Assembly: GCA_000385055.1 (NCBI GenBank)
Contig: ARRL01000002.1
Coordinates: 190,194-254,193, forward strand
DNA: 64,000 nt
Reading direction: 5' to 3'
Origin: a gamma proteobacterium SCGC AAA168-P09
GTDB lineage: Bacteria; Pseudomonadota; Gammaproteobacteria; Magnimaribacterales; D2472
Both the position numbers and the translations under genes were made by a program. Under the pieces are notes generated by a model. That model ran no database searches. It was not told the DNA's origin and saw nothing but the letters and a program-made list of their open reading frames with translations. Shown here piece by piece: positions 29,233 through 37,478 of this stretch. Numbering within the stretch: the stretch's first letter is position 1; each line of letters begins with the position of its first letter.

Positions 29233-29331
29233 ATGAGTGATAGTCAGACTATTAAGCTTGGTGGATACTTTGTAATGGGTATTGGTTCTATAGTATTTTT
29301 ATTAGGACTTGGTGCTTATATCTTTTATTAG
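29233..29331 (+). CDS. 32-residue membrane microprotein with strong ribosome-binding site
   Basis: An excellent ribosome-binding site (GGGAGGAG, ending five bases before the ATG) precedes a frame starting MSDSQTIKLGGYFVMGIGSI and continuing as a single hydrophobic helix to a C-terminal AYIFY. Its TAG interlocks by four bases with the stop of hinT. The size and shape resemble small accessory subunits such as CydX or KdpF, but there is no matching complex nearby. I consider it a real, unrecognised gene. Confidence 0.65.
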   Translation: MSDSQTIKLGGYFVMGIGSIVFLLGLGAYIFY

Positions 29332-29669
29332 CCTGGGGGCCAATTAAGAGATCTGCCGGATAAAAGGTGCAAATGCAGGTGAAATACACTTTGACCTGCT
29401 TTAGCTCCATTATTAATAACAATCCTAAAAGTATCATCTAGATTTAATAAATCTGCTACCTTTCCAGCCACTAACATCATATGACCTAATGTCTCTTTAT
29501 CTTCCTCCAAGCCATCAGAAAGTTTTGGAATAACTTTTTTTGGAATAATTAATAGATGGGTAGGAGCCTGTGGTTGTATATCTTTTATAACAATCGAAAG
29601 CTCATCCTCATAGATAATATCTGCGGGAATCTCTCTATTAATAATTTTTTCAAATAAAGTTGAAGACAT
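29328..29669 (-). CDS. hinT: HIT family nucleotide-binding protein (HinT)
   Basis: The 113-residue protein has LFEKIINREIPADIIYED at the N-terminus, HLLIIPKKVIP and the histidine triad HLHLHLL (His97, His99, His101) close to the C-terminus, then GRSLNWPPG. HinT hydrolyses purine nucleoside phosphoramidates, including aminoacyl-adenylates. The length and motifs match E. coli HinT. It is followed by no gene on its strand and preceded by a small membrane protein gene. Confidence 0.95.
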   Translation of the reverse strand: MSSTLFEKIINREIPADIIYEDELSIVIKDIQPQAPTHLLIIPKKVIPKLSDGLEEDKETLGHMMLVAGKVADLLNLDDTFRIVINNGAKAGQSVFHLHLHLLSGRSLNWPPG

Positions 29670-29678
29670 TAATAAGAA

Positions 29679-29864
29679 TTAAAATGCTCTAAAAAATCTG
29701 TAGCCAATATAAAAAATGGCAGCAGTCATGAGGATTGCTAGAAGAATAATAAATAAATCTCTTAATGTTTGTAAAAACCTGCCTTGCTGTTTAGCTTTTA
29801 CTAGCTGAATTAATAAATAAACTAAAGCTATAGTGCTTACAACTAATATAAAAATACTTAACAT
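29679..29864 (-). CDS. 61-residue two-helix membrane protein
   Basis: The product begins MLSIFILVVSTIALVYLLIQ, has a basic central segment (KAKQQGRFLQTLRD) and a second helix ending in FRAF. It lies nine bases upstream of hinT and four bases after the dedA stop on the same strand, so it belongs to a three-gene operon. The helix-basic loop-helix plan is common among small membrane proteins. No family is recognised with confidence. Confidence 0.6.
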   Translation of the reverse strand: MLSIFILVVSTIALVYLLIQLVKAKQQGRFLQTLRDLFIILLAILMTAAIFYIGYRFFRAF

Positions 29865-29868
29865 AATA

Positions 29869-30372
29869 TTATCCCAGTACTGAACCTACTCCTGTTACTA
29901 AAAAACCTAATGCTAAGCCCCAACAAATACAAGCAATAACATCAGCCACATAAAATCTTACAATCTTTAGATCAGAAATACCAAGCAAAAATGGAACTAT
30001 AGGTCTTATAGCGGGAATAAATCTTCCTAAAATTACAGTATAGGACCCTGTTTTATCTAAAAATTTTTGAGCTCTAGCTATCGTTTTTTTTCTTTTAGCT
30101 ACAACCTTTGTAGACATAATCTGAGGACCTATGGTTTTCCCAAACATAAATCCAAACATATCACCCGCGTGCGCTCCAATAATTGCAACAGGAACAATAG
30201 CAGTTATTGGCATTAAATCTGTATTGTAAATAAGGATACAGACTGAAAAAAGAATTGCGCTTGATACTATTACGCCAGATAGAATAAACGACTCAAGAAA
30301 AGCAAAGAATAAAATAAATATCCATGCATATTCAGCATTAGCATTTAAATAGATTTCTATTTTTTCAAACAT
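29869..30372 (-). CDS. DedA family membrane protein
   Basis: The 167-residue protein has the DedA/SNARE-associated core: a glycine-rich helix with GAHAGDMFGFMFGKTIG, KTGSYTVILGRFIPAIRPIVPFLLG and the following GISDLKIVRFYVAD. The F/Y-x-R-x3-P-x-R-P segment is the family hallmark. DedA proteins help flip undecaprenyl phosphate or phospholipids and support proton motive force and envelope integrity. It is a little shorter than typical DedA proteins (about 200 residues), lacking the long C-terminal extension. Confidence 0.9.
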   Translation of the reverse strand: MFEKIEIYLNANAEYAWIFILFFAFLESFILSGVIVSSAILFSVCILIYNTDLMPITAIVPVAIIGAHAGDMFGFMFGKTIGPQIMSTKVVAKRKKTIARAQKFLDKTGSYTVILGRFIPAIRPIVPFLLGISDLKIVRFYVADVIACICWGLALGFLVTGVGSVLG

Positions 30373-30459
30373 ACGTTATTCAATTATTATCAATGTATGT
30401 ATTTTACTTTATTTAAGCAGATACCTTATAGTTTACATACATATTTTTGGGAAACATAA

Positions 30460-31581
30460 ATGATAAATGAATTCATAATCAATGTAGCTGATGAACAAAT
30501 TTCTGATTTGCATAACAGAATAAAACATACGAGATGGCCGGATGAAATAAATGATCAATACTGGTCTCATGGAACAAAAATGTCATTTCTTAAAGACCTT
30601 TCAAAATACTGGGTAGATGAATTTAATTGGAAAGATCAAGAAAAAAAGATTAACGATATAGGCAGTTTTAAATTTAAAACAAACTCAGGTTTGAGTATTC
30701 ATTTCTTACATGCTAAATCTGATCATAAAGATGCAGTGCCTCTTGTCATGACGCATGGCTGGCCTGGAAGTATCCAAGAATTCATTAAAATTATTCCAAT
30801 AATACAAAAGGAATCTAAAATTCCAGTAGATATAATTTGTCCCTCACTGCCCGGGTTTGGCTTTTCTGATAAACCAAAATCAACTGGTATGAATTCTAAA
30901 GAAATTGCAAAATTACAACATGAGTTAGTGATGGCGCTAGGATATAAAAAGTATGTAGTTCAAGGAGGAGATTGGGGAGCTACAGTGAGTAAATGGATGG
31001 CTGAGCTATTTCCTGAACACTGTATTGGTATACATTTAAACTTAGTAATTGCGTTTCCTCCGAATACCGAAAATCCTATGGAAGGAGTAACAGATAAAGA
31101 ATTGAAGTTGCTTGAAAATTTTAATAAGTACAAAACACAAGGTTATGGTTACTATGAAATACATAAAACAAAGCCGCAAACAATAGGCTATGGTTTAAAT
31201 GACTCTCCAGTTGGTCTAGCAGCTTGGATTTCTGAAAAATTCTATGGGTGGTTTGAAGGAAATGATAACAATCTTGTTGTAACTAATGATGAGGTCTTAA
31301 GTATTATTTCTTTATACTGGTTCACTGAATCAATAACATCGTCTGCTAGGCTTTATAAAGAGAATGGGGATTTTGGGTTTTCTTTTAATTCAATACAGCA
31401 ACCCATGGCTGGGGCAATATTTAAAAAAGATATAATGCTACCTCCGAAAGTATGGGCGGAAAATATTTATAACATAGTACAGTGGAATGATTATGATGGT
31501 GGCCATTTCGCTGCACTGGAGAAACCAATGCAGCTTGCAAGGGATATTAATTTATTTATTCAAAAATTAAATTTAGATTAG
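30460..31581 (+). CDS. Epoxide hydrolase
   Basis: The 373-residue protein has the epoxide hydrolase N-terminal domain (ISDLHNRIKHTRWPDE, with the downstream DLSKYWVDEFNWKDQE), then the alpha/beta hydrolase core with oxyanion motif HGWPGS (99-104), the catalytic nucleophile Asp171 in GGDWGATVSKWM and a catalytic histidine in GGHFAALEKP near the C-terminus. It opens epoxides to diols in the cytoplasm. The family is related to juvenile-hormone and microsomal epoxide hydrolases. No signal peptide is present. Its stop interlocks by four bases with the porin gene. Confidence 0.92.
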   Translation: MINEFIINVADEQISDLHNRIKHTRWPDEINDQYWSHGTKMSFLKDLSKYWVDEFNWKDQEKKINDIGSFKFKTNSGLSIHFLHAKSDHKDAVPLVMTHGWPGSIQEFIKIIPIIQKESKIPVDIICPSLPGFGFSDKPKSTGMNSKEIAKLQHELVMALGYKKYVVQGGDWGATVSKWMAELFPEHCIGIHLNLVIAFPPNTENPMEGVTDKELKLLENFNKYKTQGYGYYEIHKTKPQTIGYGLNDSPVGLAAWISEKFYGWFEGNDNNLVVTNDEVLSIISLYWFTESITSSARLYKENGDFGFSFNSIQQPMAGAIFKKDIMLPPKVWAENIYNIVQWNDYDGGHFAALEKPMQLARDINLFIQKLNLD

Positions 31582-32495
31582 AACTTATACTCAAAGCCTA
31601 AAGTAATCCAATCCTTATCAGGTGAATTATCTTTTGATAATTGTGAATAGGCTGTAAAAACTTTTAATTCTTTTCTTATTTGATGATTGTACCCAAAACT
31701 TGTTTGTTTACCGCCCAATACCTTCATATCTGATTTAGCTTCTTGAAATAATAAAGAACCCTTTTTGGAAATTTTATGCTTAATACTATAAACATAACCA
31801 GATTCGTTATTTCCAATAGTAGTTTTTTCTGAGTCTTGGTAAATAACACCTAATGTAGTTTTGTTAAATACATAAGATGAGGTTACTCTGTGACTATCAT
31901 AACCTTTGAGTCCTGTATCAATGCTATAAGAAGCTTTAAATGAATCAGAGTTGTAATTTAATGAATATGACTGGTAAGATTTATCAGAAGTTTTTATGTT
32001 ATTTATCACAATCTTAATCCCATTAAATAATTCTGGCGATTCATAACCTACTAAATCTTGCATTCTATTCTCACCACGTAAAATATTCTTTATATCAGAC
32101 TGAGTATCATTAAAAAGATCAACTTTTAATTGAGCTTTTTTGAAAGCGGTATCGTGTGTTCCAGCAAAAAACTTACCAAAATTTCCTGATATGCCAATAA
32201 AGGTATTTCTCTGTTTAAAAACTTTATCCCCATCTGCTCTACCGTCAGTAGGATCTATTTCATTTTCAATTTGTATTAAAAAATTAAGATTATCTGATAG
32301 TTTTAATTTAGATTTAAAACCAACTCTTGAAGCATTATTTAAGGTATCTGTTTCTGTATCTAGACCATCGTCAATTTGAGCTATGCTCATATTAATTTTT
32401 CCATAGAAATCACTAGATGCATTTAAGGTAAAGTTAAATGTCATAAATGTTATTAAAAAAAGCTTTGTTGCTAGAGTAGTTAATTTATTTTTCAT
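31578..32495 (-). CDS. Gram-negative porin
   Basis: The 305-residue protein has a signal peptide (MKNKLTTLATKLFLITFMTF, cleavage after ASS) and a beta-barrel with typical porin segments: DFYGKINMSIAQIDDG, SRVGFKSKLKLSDNL, the loop-3-like FKQRNTFIGISGNFGKFFAGTHDTAFKK and the terminal strand WITLGFEYKF ending in phenylalanine. It is a general diffusion porin of the Porin_4 type. The divergent neighbour is a TetR regulator, with dyads between them, so regulation by that protein is possible. Confidence 0.9.
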   Translation of the reverse strand: MKNKLTTLATKLFLITFMTFNFTLNASSDFYGKINMSIAQIDDGLDTETDTLNNASRVGFKSKLKLSDNLNFLIQIENEIDPTDGRADGDKVFKQRNTFIGISGNFGKFFAGTHDTAFKKAQLKVDLFNDTQSDIKNILRGENRMQDLVGYESPELFNGIKIVINNIKTSDKSYQSYSLNYNSDSFKASYSIDTGLKGYDSHRVTSSYVFNKTTLGVIYQDSEKTTIGNNESGYVYSIKHKISKKGSLLFQEAKSDMKVLGGKQTSFGYNHQIRKELKVFTAYSQLSKDNSPDKDWITLGFEYKF

Positions 32496-32593
32496 AATTT
32501 AATATTAATAGTTAATTTAATGTTGCTATTAAATCATATATTTTTTTCATGTATTCACTCAAAATTAAGTGTTTTCATAAAAATTACTACCAA

Positions 32594-32625
32594 GACACAT
32601 TTGTGTAACTTCAAAACAATTTTGT
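32594..32625. promoter_or_regulatory. Dyad sequences between porin and tetR genes
   Basis: Two short dyads, ACACATTTGTGT (32595-32606) and CAAAACAATTTTG (32612-32624), lie in the 183-base divergent intergenic region. Such pairs are typical of TetR operators, but their arms are only five bases long in AT-rich DNA, so this is tentative. Confidence 0.25.
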
Positions 32626-32678
32626 AACAAAAAACTATTAATATTTACTTTTTATAAACATTTGTCGATAATCTATGA

Positions 32679-33272
32679 ATGCCTGAAGCCAAACAAGAGC
32701 GAAGTAAAAAAAGAATTCAAATAATTCTAGAAACTGCAGAAATTATACTCTTAGATGAGGGTTTGGAGTTTTTAACAATTGCAAATATATCAAAATATTC
32801 TGGTCTTAAAAGAACGTCTACTTATAAATTTTTTCCAACTCCTGATAGTGTAAAAGAAGCATTAATTTTAAAATATGTACAAGACTGTTCAAAATATTTT
32901 AAAGAAAGATCATCTAATATAAGTACTGAAAATTTATCAGTTGTGATCTTAAGGTGTGTCGAAATACTTTATGACTATTTTCAAGAGTCTCGTTCATCGC
33001 AGATAATAATATTAAATAATACAATAGCTCCTCCAATAAATTCATCTGCCATGAGATTACTAGCTGAAAATATAGAAACATTTACTGAATCAAATATTAA
33101 GCTCCCAGAAATGCATAATAAAGATGGAGTATATAGAGTCCTTACTCAAATAATTATTTCTATATTTTCATTAAATGTTAAAGAAGGCGGCTTGCTCAAC
33201 GAGACTGGTAAAATTGAGGCCCATAGAGCTGGATATTCATACATGCTCAACTGGGTTAATCAAAGCTCCTAA
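32679..33272 (+). CDS. TetR family transcriptional regulator
   Basis: The 197-residue protein has the TetR helix-turn-helix near the N-terminus: RIQIILETAEIILLDEGLEF, then LTIANISKYSGLKRTSTYKFF (about 37-57), with the conserved Y-x-x-F and following FKERSS helix. The C-terminal ligand-binding domain is not similar to a type I know. It is divergent from the porin and probably controls itself and that gene. No ligand is indicated. Confidence 0.85.
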   Translation: MPEAKQERSKKRIQIILETAEIILLDEGLEFLTIANISKYSGLKRTSTYKFFPTPDSVKEALILKYVQDCSKYFKERSSNISTENLSVVILRCVEILYDYFQESRSSQIIILNNTIAPPINSSAMRLLAENIETFTESNIKLPEMHNKDGVYRVLTQIIISIFSLNVKEGGLLNETGKIEAHRAGYSYMLNWVNQSS

Positions 33273-33284
33273 ATTAAGAACTAT

Positions 33285-33935
33285 TTAATTATCTCTTTGT
33301 ATTAACTTCATCATAAACATAGCTGATAAAGCTCCAAATAACTGAAAAATTATAAACGGTAGAATAAACTCGTAATTTATTTCTGTAAATGTATCAGTAA
33401 AGGCTCTAGATAAGGTTACAGCTGGGTTTGCAAAAGATGTAGAAGATGTAAACCAATAACCAGCTGAAATATACAGGCCTACCGCGGGAGCAATTGCAAA
33501 TGTATTAAAATTTTTTACACCAATTATTGTCATAATTAATCCAAAGGTAGCTATAAACTCACTGAAATAAATGTTTAAGCCCCCTCTTTGATTCTCAGCA
33601 AATTGAATAGGATCAAGTCCATACATAATATTAGCTAGCAGTACACACCAAAAACCACCAACAAATTGAACGGATATAAAATAAATATATTCATTAAGTT
33701 TTAGCTCATTGTTTAAGTACATAATCAAGCTTACTGCTGGATTGAAATGTGCACCTGAGATTGTGATAAAAATCCATATGAGCGCAGTCAGGCCAGCACC
33801 TGTTGCAATTGTGTTTGCAAGAAGAATTATAATTTGGTCAGAAGATAAATTCTGTGCCATTATTCCAGACCCAACTACTATCATCACAAGAAAACAAGTG
33901 CCAACAAATTCAGCTATTAATTTTTTTGTTAGCAC
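33285..33935 (-). CDS. MIP family aquaporin/aquaglyceroporin
   Basis: The 216-residue protein has six helices and the two NPA pore motifs: GAHFNPAVSL (NPA at 65-67) and SFANPAVTLSRAFTDTF (NPA at 170-172). The residue after the second NPA, where water-specific aquaporins carry the selectivity-filter arginine (NPARS), is valine. This NPAVTLSR pattern occurs in a wide-pore group that transports larger solutes such as metalloids or small polyols. It is separated from pit by about 30 bases; co-transcription is possible. The solute is not determined. Confidence 0.88.
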   Translation of the reverse strand: MLTKKLIAEFVGTCFLVMIVVGSGIMAQNLSSDQIIILLANTIATGAGLTALIWIFITISGAHFNPAVSLIMYLNNELKLNEYIYFISVQFVGGFWCVLLANIMYGLDPIQFAENQRGGLNIYFSEFIATFGLIMTIIGVKNFNTFAIAPAVGLYISAGYWFTSSTSFANPAVTLSRAFTDTFTEINYEFILPFIIFQLFGALSAMFMMKLIQRDN

Positions 33936-33966
33936 TTTGATTTTCAGATTCTTATAGATTTACTAG

Positions 33967-35214
33967 CTAAACTCCAGTTGCAAGTCTTATCAAAATATAA
34001 AATAGAACTGTTAGAGAAGCCCCGGCAGGAATTGTTACAACCCAGGATAAAATAATTCTTCCAATAGAGCTTAAATCTAAATGTGAAACACCTTTTGCTA
34101 ATCCAACACCTATAACTGCACCTACTAAAGTATGTGTAGTTGAGATTGGAAATCCTATATATGTAGCAGCTACAACTGTAGATGCAGCAGCCATTTCTGC
34201 AGAAAAACCAAGACTTGGAGTTAAGTGTGTTATTTTGCTTCCAACAGTTTTAATAACACGTCCACCAAGCATGGACAAACCAAAAACAATTCCAATACCA
34301 CCAATCAATAAAACCCATGGACTTACAGCAGCTTTAGCACCTATTGCTCCTTCAGATGCAACACTGATTATTGCAGACATAGGGCCGATTGCATTGGCAA
34401 CATCATTTGAACCATGAGCAAAAGCCATTGCAGAAGCAGTAACTATCATTAAAATAGCAAAAGCGGATTCAACACCGTATTCTCTAATTTTTTCTTTATT
34501 AATATTTAATAAAATAGCTGAAATGATTGAGACAAAAACACCAAAACCTATTGTTACCAAAACTACTTCGTTGTCCGTTAATGGAAGACCAACATGCTTG
34601 AGCCCTTTTCTTGCAGTAACTAAGCCAATAATAACTGCTACAAAAAAACTATAAACTGGGATTAAAGTAACTGCAGCCTGAGATGGATCTCTTCTATCAA
34701 GAATAAATTTCTTTGCACTAAGAAATAAAAGAAATGCAAATGTTCCAGATATAGCTGGTGATACAACCCAGCTAGCAGCAATAGTTCCAACTTTGCCCCA
34801 AGATACAGCTTCAAAACCCATTGAAATTATTACAAAGCCAACTATGGAGCCGACGATAGAATGAGTTGTAGATACTGGCCACCCTCTTGAACTTGCAATA
34901 AGAAGCCATGTTCCAGCCGCACAAAGAGCAGACATCATGCCAATAATAAATATATTTTCTTTTCCAACATACAAATTTGGATCAACAATACCTTTTCTTA
35001 TGGTTGAAGTAACTTCACCACCAGCAAGATAAGCACCAAGAAATTCAAATATTGCAGCTATAAAGATGGCCTGTTTAAATGTAATTGCTTTACTGCCTAC
35101 TGATGTTCCCATTGCATTAGCAACATCATTAGCACCAATACCGAATGCCATGAAAAACCCTGCAAAAGCAGCTATAATTAATATCAGTGTGGGGTCTAAA
35201 AATAACGATTCCAT
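33967..35214 (-). CDS. pit: PiT family inorganic phosphate transporter
   Basis: The 415-residue protein has ten to eleven helices and the duplicated PiT signatures GIGANDVANAMGTSVGSKAIT near the N-terminus and FAHGSNDVANAIGPMSAI in the second half, each with the GANDVAN-type phosphate-binding motif. It takes up metal-phosphate with protons or sodium and is generally a low-affinity constitutive system. It is divergent from ppk2, with a 125-base gap, which builds a phosphate uptake and polyphosphate cluster. No Pho box is evident upstream. Confidence 0.94.
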   Translation of the reverse strand: MESLFLDPTLILIIAAFAGFFMAFGIGANDVANAMGTSVGSKAITFKQAIFIAAIFEFLGAYLAGGEVTSTIRKGIVDPNLYVGKENIFIIGMMSALCAAGTWLLIASSRGWPVSTTHSIVGSIVGFVIISMGFEAVSWGKVGTIAASWVVSPAISGTFAFLLFLSAKKFILDRRDPSQAAVTLIPVYSFFVAVIIGLVTARKGLKHVGLPLTDNEVVLVTIGFGVFVSIISAILLNINKEKIREYGVESAFAILMIVTASAMAFAHGSNDVANAIGPMSAIISVASEGAIGAKAAVSPWVLLIGGIGIVFGLSMLGGRVIKTVGSKITHLTPSLGFSAEMAAASTVVAATYIGFPISTTHTLVGAVIGVGLAKGVSHLDLSSIGRIILSWVVTIPAGASLTVLFYILIRLATGV

Positions 35215-35339
35215 AATTAAATTCCTTAATAAACAATAGTTTGTAAGAATATTTAACTAATGTCTTGTGACGTTTGTGTTAAATAATTTGTACTTTTAAG
35301 TGAATTTAATATATTTAATTTATAAAAAAATATATATAA

Positions 35340-36179
35340 ATGAAGCTTATATCACTTGATCAATCAGAATATAAAAGACTTGATGCCAAAGCATATGCTA
35401 TTGAAAAAAGAAGACTACAGATAGAATTACTCAAACTTCAAGAAGATGTAATAAAAAATAATAGGAAATTATGTATAGTTTTTGAAGGCCGAGACACTGC
35501 TGGTAAAAGTTCAGCTATTAAATTTTTCTCTGAGTATTTAAGACCAAATAATTTTAACTATATCCAGCTAGGCATTCCTTCAAAGTGGGAATCGTCACAC
35601 TGGTTTCAACGATGGAAAAAAGTAATTCCTAAAGAAGGAGAAATTTCATTTCTTGATCGATCATGGTACACAAGAGCTATAACTGAACCAATAATGGGAT
35701 ATTGCACAGAAAATCAATACAGACTTTTTATGAAGAAAGTAAATGGTTGGGAAAAAAAACTAATCGATGAAGGCGTTGAGTTAATTAAATTCTATTTTTC
35801 TCTTTCTAAAGACCAGCAAGCAAGAAGGATGAATGCAAGAAAAAACTCTCAATTAAAATATTGGAAGTTATCAAAAAATGATGAGAAAATTGTTACTAAA
35901 TGGGATGCATTTACTTTATATAAGCAGCAAATGTTTAACAAAACAGCTACCGAAGAATCTCCCTGGATATCAATTAATTCAAACAATAAGATGATTGGAA
36001 GACTTACTTCTTTAAGATATCTTTTAATTAAGACAAGTTATGAAAACAAGAAAATATTAAAACCAGCTAGATATTCTAAAGGATTAACTAGTTACAGTGC
36101 TTCAATTGAAGGTGTTAAGTTTGATAATCTTACTTATGAGCAGTTTATGATAATTACAAAATATAGTGATGATACATAA
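35340..36179 (+). CDS. ppk2: Polyphosphate kinase 2
   Basis: The 279-residue protein has the PPK2 domain: Walker A GRDTAGKSS (50-58), the SKWESSHWFQRW segment (81-92) and Walker B FLDRSWYTRA (104-113), followed by the basic lid with KDQQARRMNARK. PPK2 enzymes use polyphosphate to phosphorylate nucleotides (GDP, ADP or AMP, depending on class). It overlaps the ppx start as TAATG, so the two are translationally coupled. The enzyme has one PPK2 domain, and its nucleotide preference cannot be read from sequence alone. Confidence 0.93.
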   Translation: MKLISLDQSEYKRLDAKAYAIEKRRLQIELLKLQEDVIKNNRKLCIVFEGRDTAGKSSAIKFFSEYLRPNNFNYIQLGIPSKWESSHWFQRWKKVIPKEGEISFLDRSWYTRAITEPIMGYCTENQYRLFMKKVNGWEKKLIDEGVELIKFYFSLSKDQQARRMNARKNSQLKYWKLSKNDEKIVTKWDAFTLYKQQMFNKTATEESPWISINSNNKMIGRLTSLRYLLIKTSYENKKILKPARYSKGLTSYSASIEGVKFDNLTYEQFMIITKYSDDT

Positions 36180-37039
36180 TGAAAATTGCTTCAATTGACA
36201 TTGGTACAAATGCGGTTAAATCAAAGATATTTAAAACTACGCCAACTTCTATAGAATTTATTGAAGGAATTAGATCACCTATAAGATTAGGAACTGATGT
36301 ATTTACTAATGGATTATTAGCAAAAGATAAATTAGATCTTCTTGTAAAAACCTTAAGAAAATATCAAAAAAACTTTATTAAAAATAAAATATCTATGTAT
36401 GAGATAGTCGCAACTAGTGCATTTAGAGACACTCAAAACTCAGAAGAAGCTAGAAGATATGTTGAGAATAAAATAGAACATCCTATAAGAATTATTTCTG
36501 GCCTTGAAGAGGCAAAATTAATCAGATTTCATCCAAAGGCACAGTCTAGAACTAGTAAAGTGTATGTTGATGTTGGTGGAGGCAGCACTGAAATTTATAT
36601 ATATCAGAATAATAAACATATTATCCAATCCTTTCAGTTAGGCGCAGTTAGGGGCATGTTATGCAAAGATGATCCTGCAGAATGGTTAAGATTAAAAAAA
36701 TGGCTAAGTAAACAATCTGAGATTACAACACTAGTTGGATTAGGTGGGAATATTCGTTCATTTTTAAACATCAATAGTGTTAAAAAAATGAAATCAAAAA
36801 ATTTTATTAAAGAGGTTATAAACCTTAATAAGTTAGATGTTGATTCAAAAATCTCTTCTTATAAGCTTCAAAAAGATAGAGCTGATGTAATAGATTTTGC
36901 ACTACAAATATACTTAGAAATAATTAAAATTCTAAAAGTTCAAGAGATTAAATCTACAAAGTGGGGTGTCTCAGACTCTATTGCAGTAAAAACGTTTCAT
37001 GAGTTGTATTCAAAGAAAATTTCAATATCTAGAAATTAA
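36179..37039 (+). CDS. ppx: Ppx/GppA-type exopolyphosphatase
   Basis: The 286-residue protein contains the acetate-kinase-like fold of Ppx/GppA: MKIASIDIGTNAVKSKIF (phosphate 1), SAFRDTQNSEEA, ISGLEEAKLI and the phosphate 2 motif VDVGGGSTEIYI. It corresponds to the N-terminal catalytic domains only, without the C-terminal HD-like domain of E. coli Ppx (513 residues). Such short versions are active in several bacteria. It is translationally coupled with ppk2, which suggests balanced polyphosphate use and hydrolysis, and overlaps the convergent gspM gene by eleven bases. Confidence 0.88.
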   Translation: MKIASIDIGTNAVKSKIFKTTPTSIEFIEGIRSPIRLGTDVFTNGLLAKDKLDLLVKTLRKYQKNFIKNKISMYEIVATSAFRDTQNSEEARRYVENKIEHPIRIISGLEEAKLIRFHPKAQSRTSKVYVDVGGGSTEIYIYQNNKHIIQSFQLGAVRGMLCKDDPAEWLRLKKWLSKQSEITTLVGLGGNIRSFLNINSVKKMKSKNFIKEVINLNKLDVDSKISSYKLQKDRADVIDFALQIYLEIIKILKVQEIKSTKWGVSDSIAVKTFHELYSKKISISRN

Positions 37040-37478
37040 ATTCAAGAATTACGCCAATACTATCATTAAAGTTTTTATAATTTATTTTATTTATCTGTAA
37101 TTCTGTTTTATTTATAATATTCTCAGATAAAGTGATTGCACTAATCGCATCCTTTGCTTTAAATACCACTGAAACTGATTTATCTGTTTTATCAATGCTA
37201 AGATCAGAGATTAAGCTAGCTAAATCATTAGAGGTGATGATTAGATTAATATTAGATTCGTTAAGAACAGTTCTATCTAGATATAATTTTAATGTTGATA
37301 CCCTCTTGTATACATATTCATAATCACTTTTTGCTTTACTTAGATTTTTTTTAGACATTAGGTATTCGTCATATACAGAATTAATATAAACAAAAACTAC
37401 AAATAAAAAAATTAACACTAAGGCTCCAAGTAATAATTTTTTTTCTCTTACTTGAAGATCGTTGAAGAAGCTATTCAT
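37029..37478 (-). CDS. gspM: Type II secretion protein M
   Basis: The protein begins MNSFFNDLQVREKKLLLGALVLI, a short cytoplasmic segment and one membrane helix, then a periplasmic coiled coil (SKKNLSKAKSDYEYVYKRVSTL) and ferredoxin-like domain, the plan of GspM. I choose ATG 37478, overlapping the gspL stop by eight bases, because the ATG 27 bases further upstream adds residues lacking the usual GspM start. GspM works with GspL in the inner-membrane platform. It is the last gene of the operon, and no gspN follows. Confidence 0.85.
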   Translation of the reverse strand: MNSFFNDLQVREKKLLLGALVLIFLFVVFVYINSVYDEYLMSKKNLSKAKSDYEYVYKRVSTLKLYLDRTVLNESNINLIITSNDLASLISDLSIDKTDKSVSVVFKAKDAISAITLSENIINKTELQINKINYKNFNDSIGVILEFNF

